Assembly: GCF_022539505.1 (NCBI RefSeq)
Contig: NW_025899957.1
Coordinates: forward strand, 62,001 to 126,000
DNA length: 64,000 nt
From: Lolium rigidum
Lineage: Eukaryota; Streptophyta; Magnoliopsida; Poales; Poaceae
Direction: 5' to 3'
A program made the translations under genes and the position numbers. The notes beneath the pieces were generated by a model. That model had not been told where the DNA came from and did no database searches. It saw only the letters and a program-made list of their open reading frames with translations. Below are positions 53,230-64,000 of the stretch, piece by piece. Position 1 is the stretch's first letter. Each line of letters opens with the position of its first letter.

Positions 53230-55970
53230 TCAGTAATGTAGCAGTTCAGGACAACTTGTTTGCGGCGAAAAATGGAGAATTTAGTTCAATCCAAATATGG
53301 GTGGATATGGAAGTTCAGGTGTGCTAGATCCTAAATATCATGCTAGAAAATTTTAAGCGATAAATATTTGGGCTTGTCAGCTATGGTTGGAGTGGATAGA
53401 TAATATTGTTTTCAACATTTGATTGATAGATTGTGTGCGATAATTATTGGATGGATGGAAAAATATTCTATTAACAAGATGAAAGGAAGTTTGATTGAAG
53501 GTGATTGCACAATCTATACCCGTAAATTCCGATAGAAATGCTTAAAAGAGTTTTATAGTATTGCAAGTTGTTGGTGGAGAGATGAACAAGACCATATAAT
53601 AGTGTGTTGGATGACATGGTGATAAATAGTATGGCTTATGCATAAAAACTTCCTATAAGTTTACTTGCCTCATGCATAATATACTAATAGTGCTCACACC
53701 TTGTCCTAATTAGTTTGGATTTCCATGGATTTTTATCACATACATATGTTTTAACCAAGTGTCACAAAGAGATACCTCCTTGCCTCCTGTACAAAGGTCC
53801 TAGGAGATGAATCTCATTTGATTTCTCAATTTTGATGAATTTTAACTTTTTGGACACCCATACTAGGGAAACAAGGAGAACATATATTTAGACTTTTGTC
53901 CAGCTGAAACTTCCACCATGTGAACATGGCTTTAGTTGGTGACCCAAAGTTCCTCTCTAACAATATGCATACTCCAATCTTTGCAACTCATGGTAAATCT
54001 CCCTTACTTCAAATAAGATGAGCATGCATAGTATTTCAGATGATATTCAACAAAAGCATATTGATGGTGTTCCCCATGACATCATGGTTATCACACAACA
54101 AGAAACTTATAAGAACTAAAAATGCATAGGATATAACACTTACCATAATAGTTTTTAAACTACTTTACCGTGAGCTATAATTTACACAAAACAGGTGATA
54201 ATTTTTGAAGGTTTAAAGGTAGCACACAAGCAATTTATTTGAGAGTGGCGGTGAAATAACACATATAGGTAGATATGTTGGACACATTTGGCAACTTTGG
54301 TTTTTGGTGGTTGGATGCACGAGTAGAGCTCATACTCAGTACATGTGAAGGCTAGCAAAAGACTGGGAGCGACCAACTAAGAGAGCAATAATGGCCATAA
54401 TCATACATAGCGACAAAATATTATCAATCAAAACATAAAGTGATATTATAAATCAAAAACTAAATGATCATAGAGGCTTTAGTTGATTGGTTATAGTCAT
54501 AACATGGTATAAGCATGCGCCAAGTCAACCCAATAAAGCATCAAAGGAGAATACCACAATATTATACTTTTATTATGGAAACAACACATGATTCTTTGAA
54601 TGACACATTATGTACTCTCAACCATTTGAAACAAGTCATGCTACAACAATAAAAACTAATCATATGACAAGAATAACATCCAACATGACATGCTAAAGTC
54701 TATGCCACGGTCTAGACAAGCTTCTTTTTGCATCACTATAGTCATGAAATATTTTACTCGTATCCAACACCAATCAACTTATTTGAAATAACTCTCAGAG
54801 ATGAAATACATTATGGACTGGAGAGATAATTATATATAAATAAATAATACTAACGTGCTCGGAACATAATTCAAGTAAAAGAAAAAGAGCTAAACACGGT
54901 ACCCGAAAACTAGAACACTCGCAGAACAATAACATCGAAAACTAGAGCGTTCTATGCAATTAAAAAGGAGCGGGTCTTTCTCCAAAACAAATGTGCCGGG
55001 ATCCAACATATGCTACAGAAAATAAAATAAAATAAAACTAAAAAAAAAATAAAGACGCTCCAAGAACAACACATAGCGTATGAAGCAATAAAAATATAGC
55101 GCATAGAGAGATGACATGTTTCTTTGTTGATGAAGAGGGATGTCTTGGCCAACCCCAAGCTTTGACGCTTGTACCTCTTGAATATGTCTTGGGGTGCAGG
55201 GGCATCCACAAACTTGAGCTTTTGTTCATTCTTCAGCTTATCACATCATTCTTCTCTCCCTACACTTGAAAACTTCCTTCATACAAAACTTAACACAATT
55301 CTTCATTAGTAGCATTAGTACAATTAAAATAAACAAATCCACTTGTGTTAAGTACTAGCATATATAAAACATCTATTAAAGCATAAGCTATTGTAGCAAC
55401 ATTTCAAAAAGCTCTTTGATCAAAAGAACTCAAAAAGAGAGAGTTCTAAGAGGCAAATGCAAATAGTGCAGAAATCTGTCAAAACAGAACAACAGGTAAA
55501 GATCGATTTTTTAGAAAAATCTTCTGTTGCTCATCTCGAAAAGTGGTCAAGTAAAGAAAGTTAGATATAAACCTAGGGCATATGCATAAAAATGACAGCT
55601 CAAAATTACGCAATTGTTACGGTAACAACACAGAATCTGTTTCTGGACAACAACTTTTTCAATATTACTTTCTTCCATTAGAGGCTATTCATGGCACAGA
55701 AACGAAATAATAATTATAAGGAGAGGTCATTACAGAGGCAATAACTTCCAAGACTCAACAAAAATAAAAAATGCAGAAAAATAAAACATGGGTTGTCTCC
55801 CATAAGCACTTTTCTTTAACGCCTTTCAGCTAGGCGCAACAAAAGTGCGAGCATCAAGTATTATGAAGTGAAGAAGCATCAACATCATAATTTTTTCTAA
55901 TAACAGTCATAAGATGACTTCTTTCTCTTTCTAGGGAAGTTTTCCATACCTTTCTAATAACAGTCGGAAG
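53230..55970. other. Degenerate gypsy-derived DNA, no gene
   Basis: AT-rich sequence with scattered similarity to internal noncoding parts of the 40-51 kb gypsy element: 54,200-54,360 resembles 43,090-43,260 (TTTAAAGGTAGCACA, GGTAGATATG). A segment near 55,790 (GGTTGTCTCCCATAAGCACT) is typical of such internal regions in Triticeae. No LTR or ORF could be delimited. Confidence 0.5.
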
Positions 55971-58245
55971 ACCCTTCCTTTAATTTATATGTTCCCTTTT
56001 CCTATTTTAGATACGCAGGCTAAATAAATCTGTCTCATTTCAGCAGCTGTTTTCCATCCAAAGCTGTAAACATTTCCATTTACAGCTTTTAAATTTTATC
56101 TGCTGAAAGTAAACGCTCATTACTCTCTATCGTTATCTCATTGGAACTGCATCAGCATATGTTTTCGGGGTTGTGCAAGCATTAGCTGATGAACATGATA
56201 TGATTGCTTTTGGATGAGGACGTGTTATGTAGCCAGCTGGTTCTGTAGAATGTCGGTGCTCATGTAGTCATGTGTTACCTAAGGCTGGCTGTAATGAACC
56301 CAGCTGTGTGTCATTGTGGTTTTTTTGTTCCCCCCGCCTATTATTGTTATGTAAGGACCTGAGAATGGGGATGTTGAGTAATGCAATGGTTCACTCTTGC
56401 CGAAAGTTATACTTACGGATGATGACGATGTTCATTTTTTTCCCATTCTTCATTTGCTCGAGCAATGTGGTTTTCTTCCCCTCTGGGATTTAGCCTTTAG
56501 AGCTGAAAGTTTTAATCAAACTTGTTACCCGAATATTATGCCATGCCGTGGTTTTGATTATTTTTCTTCGATCAAGGAACCGTATGTATGGTTATCTATG
56601 GTCGAACTGCATGCATGAATATTGGTGTGTGTTAGTGTTCTTGAATATCGTTGAATCTGGTATTCATGATTAGAGTTGGAGCAATGTTAGGAGGAGAAAA
56701 ATGTTGGAATGAAATTAAAGGAGTTTATGTCTTAGTGTTCTTCGATCAAGGAACTGTATGCATGAATATTGGTGTGTGTTAGTGTTCTTGAATATCCTTT
56801 AATTTGTATGTTCGATTTCTTATTTTTTGTAGACCCTTTCTTTAATGCTTCTCTATCATTTCAGCTGCTGTTTTCCATCCAGCAATTACAGGAAATAAGA
56901 ACAAAAGACTGTTGACAAACATTATTATCTAATGTTTGATCTCGCTGTAGAGTCTTGTGTTGGATATTTAGCTATTTTCATAGTAGTACAGCGTAACATT
57001 CCGTGAGGACCAAGGATTGAAATTTATTAGATTAAGATGACAATCTATTGAAATGCATTGATTGCCTGATACGAGGATTGGTTTCTAAAGATGATCTGAA
57101 CAAGAGAATTTATCTTTCAAACATACATATTTCTGATTTCATGTCACGTTATCTGTTCAATATATTGCCGCGTGTTTTGGATATCAAGATGATGCTTTTC
57201 AAGCTGTTGGCAACAAGCAAGAAAGCAGGTTCACAGGTTGTTGACAGATTTCCTGTTTTGTGACCTCACTGGAACTACATCAGCATATGTTTTGGGGGTT
57301 GAGCAAGCATTAACCGATCAACACGATATGCTTGCGTTTGGATGAGTGTTATGTAGTCAGCTTGTTCTGTAGATTGGCTAATGGTCTGTGCTCATGTAGT
57401 CATGTGTTAGCTAAGGCTGGCTGTAATGAACCAGCAGCGTGTTGTTGTGGTTTTTTTTTGTTTCACCCCTGCTATTATTGTTATGTAAAGACCTGAGGAT
57501 GGGGAAGTTGAGTAATGTATGGATCACTCTTGACGAAAGTTATACTTAGGGCTGATGACCGTACTAGACTCACATTAAGAAAGAATGTTCTAGATTTGGA
57601 CTTCCAGAGACGATGTTCACTTGTTTTTTCCATTCTTCATTTGCTTGAGCAGCGTGCTTTTCTTCTTCACTGGGCTTTAGAGCTGAAAGTTCCAATCAAA
57701 CTTTACCCATCGAATATTATTCAGTTCTTGCTTGCTAGTGCACATCCAGAAATTTCTGTTCAAAATGCGTTTAATTGCAATACTTTGGATGGTTTGGAAA
57801 GCTCACAATTATCTACTTTCAACAGAAAATCCTGGTCAATTTTGTAGGCTCTTCGTGCTGCGTGTGCTCTTTTTTCTACAGTATAGAGGATCACAAGTTT
57901 GAGGCTGCTGGTGATCCACGGGCACTTGCTTCTGCTCCCAACCCAAAGCGTTTCGGATATATCCTGTTCCTGCAGGTGCTCTCTTGCCTGCAGTTGACCC
58001 AAGTACTGCCTGGGGGTATTTTTGATCAATCCTGATCGGAACGCAAAGAATTTCATTCAGGTTGTATCTTCTTCGGCATCTTCAGTTTTGCAGGCAGAAG
58101 CTCAAAGTCTGGCCTCGCTTTTCTTTCCTCTCAGACAGCAAGCTCCTTGTGGATGCTGTTTCTTCAGATCCTCCACAGGAAGCTCACTGCCATGGTTGTC
58201 AAATAAAGCTTCAGTGTGCCAAAAAAACTGACTAGTGGTGACAAC
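55971..58245 (+). repeat. Companion block B, copy 2
   Basis: Matches 17,908-20,165 with a few per cent differences and some indels, for example about 40 extra bases near 56,170 and a small rearranged stretch at 56,730-56,800. It leads without interruption into the 3' flank of F-box copy 3, showing the complete order B then F-box. Confidence 0.9.
57775..58215 (+). pseudogene. RNase H-like (RVT_3-type) fragment in block B copy 2
   Basis: Same peptides as at 19.7-20.15 kb (DHKFEAAGDPRALASAPNP, ASSVLQAEAQ, SDSKLLVDAVSS in a different frame). A 30-40 bp deletion near 58,110 removes part of the segment present in copy 1. It shows no open reading frame of useful length. Confidence 0.65.
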
Positions 58246-58662
58246 CATGGCTACCTTCCAGTAATCACACTGCAACTGTTAATTTCTGATCAATCTCACG
58301 AGCTTTGCGTCAAACCCTTGTAACTACTGACTAGTTGTGTGCCATGGCTGTACAGGTGACAGATCACAAGCCAAAACAAAGGTTCCCTCCCAATAGCCAC
58401 ATAAGATTTCTGTGCATGAAATTTAACTCTGAAGCTTATCTTTTACACAAGATCAATATAAGTGCAAATGTGCAGTCAAAGTAGCAAGATTCAAAACAAA
58501 TCTGAGATGCAAACTGTTTCTTTTACAACATAATTAAAGCATTGCAAATTATTTTGGCTTTGAGAGATACAATCACAAACTACTACCTCGGATCGCATTT
58601 ATTCAACGCGGGAGTGCCAACGACAATTTACTCCGATCGGAAGGAGCACTACACTACGGAGT

Positions 58663-58750
58663 GCTACTTTGTTTCCAAATTTTAAGATGTTTTGGTAGGA
58701 TATTAATTTAGCCTACCAAAACATCTTAAAATTTGGAACAGACGTAGTAG
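58663..58750. repeat. Stowaway MITE 3' of F-box copy 3
   Basis: The hairpin CCAAATTTTAAGATGTTTTG / CAAAACATCTTAAAATTTGG around ATATTAATTTAG is the same element, at the same place, as next to copy 2. Confidence 0.75.
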
Positions 58751-58769
58751 TACATTATTACAGCACATG

Positions 58770-60877
58770 TCATTCTTCAAAAATTATCTCTGGCGAGAAT
58801 GTGCCATGTCTAATCTTCTTAGCCACCATTTCTTGCTCAACTTTCTTCTTTGGAAATTTCGAAGGACAAGGTGATTCCCCAAGGGCGTCACAATACTTGC
58901 ATTGTTCATCTCCTCTCAAAACTATCTTCTGCATGTTGGGAGATCGCTCCAACACAGATCTTATGAATGCAAATTGCTGCTGTAGTGATTTAAAACCAGT
59001 GAATTCCAGATGCTTCAGAAGCCTGTTCTCGGAGCCGTTGAGGCGCATTTCCCACTGAGGTGTCCTTCTGTCAAGGAAGGAGTCGACTCTGGCCTCTACG
59101 TCACATGAATGTTCCCATACCTGTATTTGTGTGACCAGTTCATTACATATGCGATTGGAATCCAGTTTTAAAAGACTTCCCGCATTTTTTTTTGAAAAGT
59201 AAAGCTCCAAATGTGGAAGGAAAGTTTTTAACGACTGTCCACTACTTCTTTGAAAACTAAAACTCCAAATGTGGAAGGAAAGAAATACAGAAAAAATGCA
59301 TCACCTCGATATGTAATATTTCGATAGATGGCGCTGCTACAAGAAAGGCCATCGTCCATAAAATATCAAATTCAACAAAAATACCACGTATTGACAGCTT
59401 CCTTAGCTTGTTGAAAGCGGTGAAGAGTTCCTCGATCTCAGGTTGCAACCAAAGCTGATCACAGGATAAAATAAAGAATTAATAGTTTGCAAGCACAGAA
59501 AACATACCGTTTAGCTAAAATATAATAGCACTTACATTTTCTCCTTGGAAATCCAGTGTGAGAGTATGCAGGCCTGTTACTCCATGTAGAAGCTCGCTTA
59601 ATTTAAATTCATGTTGACCACATGATGAACCACATGAGAGTTCTAATTCCCCAAGAGATGGAACAAAACCAAAGGTTACTGGGGCATAATCGGATACCCA
59701 TGTATTCCATAAGAACTTCTCTAATTTCGGAAGGCAGACAACCTCGATTATCTCAAAGCGACACTTGTAGATATTTAAAACACAGAGGTTTGAGTTTGGT
59801 GCATCAATCTTAAAGAGGGAGCAGATACCACCATCACAATGCACAAGTATTAGATGCTTCAGTTGCTTGCAGCAATCAAACAAGACATGGTGCATGTCCA
59901 ATTTGTCAAAGCCTACATTATATAGAGTGAGCTTTGTGAGGCAGTGGGGCACACTAGGGTAGGCACTGAAAAAAGAATCTATTTCTTGAGCTCGCTGCAG
60001 CATATCCTCATCACTAGAGTCCAAAATATCCGTCTCGTCAAGAACGGAGAGATCCAACTCTTTCAACAAACGGCTGTCGACTGCGTCACATATTAGTGGG
60101 CCAACTTCGCACAAGAAAGTGTTGATTAAATAGAGCTTAAGATGCAGACTTGAGATGGTGGATCCTCTCTGGTGATCAGCCAAGAAACTCCTGGCTGCTT
60201 TGGTCAAAGACACCATAGCTTTCTCCATATCATTTGCCCCGACAGGGTCAGGGCATGTAACAGATAGGAAATCCTTGACATCAATCATAACTTCTGGCAG
60301 CAACCAAGGCAAATGCCTCCACCGTGTAGAGAGCACACATGTCGTTGCAGCCAGACGTGTACTGACTCTCCCCAAGATCGACAGTAAAATATCATCAGTC
60401 AGCATGCTGAGCCTATCTTCAACCTCCAGTTGCTGCAACATAAATTATGGATCTATTATTTAGCTGCCACTTAACTGAATTGAGAATTCCCAAACAGCAA
60501 AATAGTTACATAGTGACAAAGACAATACTCTATCTAACAATTGATAAAGCCAAATACCTCCCAAGTACACTTAGTACACTTGCTATCGATAATTGGGTGC
60601 CATTCAGATTCATCAAGGTGATGTATTTATGTTTGTATAAAGTGAGTTACATATATTGAGGTGATATCTTCAGATCGTTAATACAAAAGATGAAGCCCAT
60701 GCGCTGCAGATCTGAATACCACATAGTATTTGAAAAATGGAATATCAATAGAACTGAAAACACCAAATGATGAACAAAGGGATCAACATGTAATACAAGA
60801 AGAGAGGGCCAGCGCGGCGCTGAGAGACTTACTTGGCTCTGGCTCTCAGAGCTGTTATTATTGTTGTTGGCCTCCAT
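58770..60877 (-). CDS. F-box/leucine-rich-repeat protein, copy 3
   Basis: Exons 60877-60833, 60432-59536, 59454-59305 and 59120-58770, phase 0 throughout, giving 480 residues. Exon 1 codes MEANNNNNSSESQSQ. The F-box (LSMLTDDILLSILGRV) and the leucine-rich strands match copy 2 closely; differences include EVEDRLSM for EDEDRLSM and VAKKIRHG for VAKQIRHG. All exons are open. Intron 1 is shorter than in copies 1 and 2 because about 240 bp of its 5' half are missing. It directly follows block B copy 2. As an SCF adaptor its target is unknown; with three near-identical copies, functional redundancy or dosage effects are likely. Confidence 0.82.
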
Positions 60878-61450
60878 GGAGAAACTCAATGAGCTGGCCT
60901 GTGCACCTCAGATTTTTTTTTTTTATTCCGAACCCTTAAGGAGACCGCAGAGGACGATTATTGCAGGCGATTGTCTCCCTGAGGAAAACTCAATGCTAGC
61001 ACCTTCTTATTCTGCTACTACAGATAATAGCAGCACCGGAAGCAGCAGCCCCTCTTCTTCCGGTGCGAGAGAGAGAGTCAGAGGCGAATTTGAAATGATT
61101 CTGGCTAAGAATTTGAATCGGGTCCAGCATCAGTTCGACCAAGAGAAGAGAAGAGGAACTGACGTGCGTACCTTGGTTACGAGAGGAGGCAGAGGAGCCG
61201 GCGGGGACGGCGGTGCCACCGTTGGAGGCGCCTCAAGGAGGAGGAGGAGGGGGCGGCGGATTAATCGCCTGCGTGGCTGCGGCTCCCCCGTTGGCTTCGC
61301 CGCCGACCTGCGCCGCCTCGCCGGCCCTGTAAGGCCACCTCCTCCTCTTCTCCTGTGGCGACGCGCGGATCGTGGAGAGGAGGACGAAGAAGAGAGGGGC
61401 GTCGGCGGCGGCCGGCCAAGAATTGGGCGAGAACCCTAGCCAGATTTTCT
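60878..61450 (-). promoter_or_regulatory. Leader and proximal promoter of F-box copy 3
   Basis: The part next to the gene (to about 61,060) matches the ghost copy at 21,060-21,240 better than copies 1 and 2. Further out the common GC-rich leader resumes and ends at GGCGAGAACCCTAGCCAGA. Beyond 61,450 the sequence is unrelated to that upstream of the other copies. Confidence 0.5.
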
Positions 61451-62820
61451 AGAAATTCTTAGAGCTAAAACTCATCATGTCAATATGGCATATTCTAGAA
61501 ATTATTAAAATTGTTAATGATAAAATCAAAACACAATACAATAGGAAAAGTAAGATGTATGCAAGAATATTTGATCATCAATTGAGTTGTCTAATTTTTA
61601 CTGATGGACCAGGACCCATATATATTTCACATTTTCACTAGTGCACCGAACAAAACATTGTTAAGCCATCATGATTATTTTTACCATTTGTATCACGAAT
61701 GGAAGTCTACTTTGAAATAAAATATGGTAGAGAAAAGAGAACCATTACAAAATTTATCACAAAAGCAAAACATCTAATAATCAACTTGGCGGAGTATATG
61801 TATTTATCTGTATATCACAAATAATAGATGTCCATAACAAAGCATAAAAAATATCAACACCAACATATCATCATAGTTGCATTTGAACAAATTACAAGTC
61901 TATAGATTCCATAGTTGTAGTTAAGAAGATCACAACCATTAGCTTATCATAACCATACATGAACATATCGCAATCATAGATTTGTCCAAAGTGCAGTTTA
62001 ACAGTTATCACGTTCAAAATATTACATAAGTTTAGTTACTTCATGTATAAACAACATATAATGATTGTGCAATTCGAAGGACTAAAGCTGAAAAAGCAGT
62101 TGATCAACTCCTTTTACATAGATAGTGGAGGACTAAATGTCAGTTATTGGGCATGTGCTTGATCATGGAAGAGAGCTATGGAATCACTACACGAGAAGCA
62201 ACAACTTTTACTCAAAAGAAATTCAGAGTCATTTTAAATTTTACTTCATATGAATTTTCTGTGTAGGTACATTGTTTATTTTTTAGACTATAAGTCTTAT
62301 AAGGTATTTCTATAAATCACATTCAATTGGAAATATAAAGTTGCATTGAGCATAATTTGTTTTGAGAATATTGATGTCTAATCATTATGTCTTTCCCTTT
62401 ATGTGATTGCATATACTTATACGTTACTTTGTATGTTTCTACAAGAAATTTTATATGGTTGCTTATCCTTAAATTTTAATAAGACGCACCATTAGAATTC
62501 ATAACCATTTGGAAGCAAAAATGTTTTATTAAGATTCCACAACTATGCCATCCATACCAGCGAAGTCAGGTCACGTGACATTCCAAATACAATGACATAT
62601 GTCATAGAATGACTGGACTATAGAGTAGGGTTAATGGAAGAGAGTTGAAAATTGTTAAACATAATATTGTTTTCATTGGAAAATAACAATCCAAATATTC
62701 AAATATTGACAACCATAGTTAATGATACACAAATGTATTGCTTTAACATGAAAAAATAACGTAAGAACACAAAATATGAGATTAAAATAATACCCTATTT
62801 TTTAATAACATGTTCATTTC
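61451..62820. other. AT-rich intergenic DNA, no gene
   Basis: About 1.4 kb of AT-rich sequence without open frames, transposon ends or matches elsewhere in the window that I could recognise. Confidence 0.5.
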
Positions 62821-62821
62821 C

Positions 62822-64000
62822 TAATCAAAGCTCAGAGTTATGTAATGTAAACTTTCCGTGTCTAACACGACATGTATTTCATACCACAGTGAGAATGTCA
62901 TGTATTTTCCAAACTAATGAAGGAACAATAGGTAGATAGATCAAATTATAGTTAAACTAAAATACCTATTGTTTAGTCAACCTTTATATCAACGGGGATA
63001 AATTATTTTTATTTTATTTATTAAGCAAGTAAATTTATTTTTAACCTTAATTACTGGTCTAACATCACATACAGACAACCAGCTAGCTCACATACTAAAC
63101 TTAAGTGTATATGAAATTTTTGTATCATGGACAACTAATGATATCTATGGTAATTATAATGTTTCCGAAAAGAACCTGATAATCATTAAACAAAATATGA
63201 TAGACAATTGATGATATTGTCTGCACACATGATACTTATTTAGCATGAGTGGTGATATAGAATATGTTATATTTTTTATAACATAATGTGAATTTCTATG
63301 TATATATAGTTTTTTTTTGGTAATTTGGACACTGGCGATTCTCCTCTCTACGGAAACCAACTAAAGATGATGCACTCGCATTTGTGAGGGCCACCGTGCT
63401 AGTTAGCTAGAGTAGAAGGAGAACCCACGCGAGGAGTGGATATGATACCATCATGAGCTGCTTGCCCGCTGGCGGAGCTGCCACCTTTCGAACGTCAGCT
63501 GGCCAATGTCGTAGACCATATGCGTCCCCGTGTGCCCCGTGTGCAGCAGAGTACCTGGAAGAAAAATGGACGACAAGACCATCGGCATTGGCAGTAAGGT
63601 GAAGCACTGCAGCCCAATGGCGTTGTCCTTGTAGAAGTAATGGGCGCGCGAGGGGTGCCCCTATATCCCGCTCGCGTGCGGGCGGGAGTAACGTAGAACG
63701 GGTTCGCGGGAAGTTTTCCGTTTTCCTACTCCCTTGGTACATATCTAAAATTGGACAAATTCGAAAATTGTTCAAATGAGAAATATGTTAAAATTTAAAA
63801 AATCATATTTTCAAAATGTTTAGAATTTTCAATCAAAAATAAAACAACAAAAGAAAAAAATGAAAAGGACTAGAAACCAAAGACCAACTAAAACCCAACA
63901 AAATTCTGAAGAGCTAGAGAAAAATCAAAAAATCGAAAAACCAGAATCAGAAAGTTCTAGAAACTTGTCCTCGGGGAGTTTTTTTCGTTTTCCTACATCC
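62822..64000. repeat. Dispersed repeat, copy 2 (runs off the window)
   Basis: Matches 51,104-52,240, beginning TAATCAAAGCTCAGAGTTAT. It contains the same unrecognised gene fragment (63,430-63,660, minus) and the same A-rich tail. It continues beyond the window edge. This copy lacks the Tourist/gypsy insertion that borders copy 1 and helps to show the insertion edge at 51,100. Confidence 0.75.

Overview
This is nuclear DNA of a grass, most likely a Triticeae cereal (wheat, Aegilops, barley or rye). The pointers are a plant MIC10 gene with clean GT-AG introns, a wall-associated kinase, an F-box/leucine-rich family, Stowaway and Tourist-type MITEs, and large nested Ty3/gypsy elements with Athila-like gag proteins. 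About one third is ordinary gene space and two thirds is transposon-derived. The species call rests on family recognition, not on a search.

Layout. Positions 1-11,900 are gene space: MIC10 on the minus strand (exons 5466-5247, 3599-3454, 2626-2615), a tRNA-Ser(UGA) (6594-6513, minus), and a complete four-exon wall-associated receptor kinase (10644-7041, minus) with an unusual doubled extracellular region. Positions 11,985-13,490 hold a 5'-truncated PIF/Harbinger element with a nearly complete transposase frame. Positions 13,500-25,550 and 55,970-61,450 hold a cluster of F-box/leucine-rich genes. Three are intact four-exon copies of 480-481 residues (14116-16530, 22539-24941, 58770-60877, all minus). 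A fourth is a ghost reduced to its edges (20166-21260). Most copies are preceded by a companion block that carries a decayed RNase H-like (RVT_3-type) coding fragment.

Positions 25,411-37,510 are a 6.05 kb direct tandem duplication. Each unit contains a 2.98 kb Mutator-like element with its own unrecognised two-exon gene, a Harbinger fragment, and the LTR plus start of gag of an Athila-like gypsy element. Only the second unit continues into the rest of gag, which breaks off near 38,580. Positions 39,706-51,100 are a Tourist/Harbinger-like element (TTA target duplication) split by a complete 10.5 kb gypsy element on the minus strand (CACAT target duplication). That element has both LTRs, a PBS, a polypurine tract, broken gag-protease-RT, an integrase frame and an extra acidic frame downstream of integrase. 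Positions 51,100-55,970 and 61,450-64,000 are mostly AT-rich dispersed repeats, including a 1.1-1.2 kb repeat present at both places.

The most useful observation concerns sequence quality or methylation biology. Differences between the two 6 kb units are almost all exchanges between CG and CAG/CTG/CCG contexts, often as one-base indels, a pattern ordinary cytosine deamination does not give. The gypsy LTR pair shows some of the same. Frameshifts and stops in the transposons should therefore be read with caution, because some could be consensus errors at methylated CHG sites. I found no convincing new multi-gene system. The best candidates for new biology are the Mutator-borne two-exon gene, the doubled WAK ectodomain, and the repeatedly rebuilt F-box cluster with different promoters on each copy.
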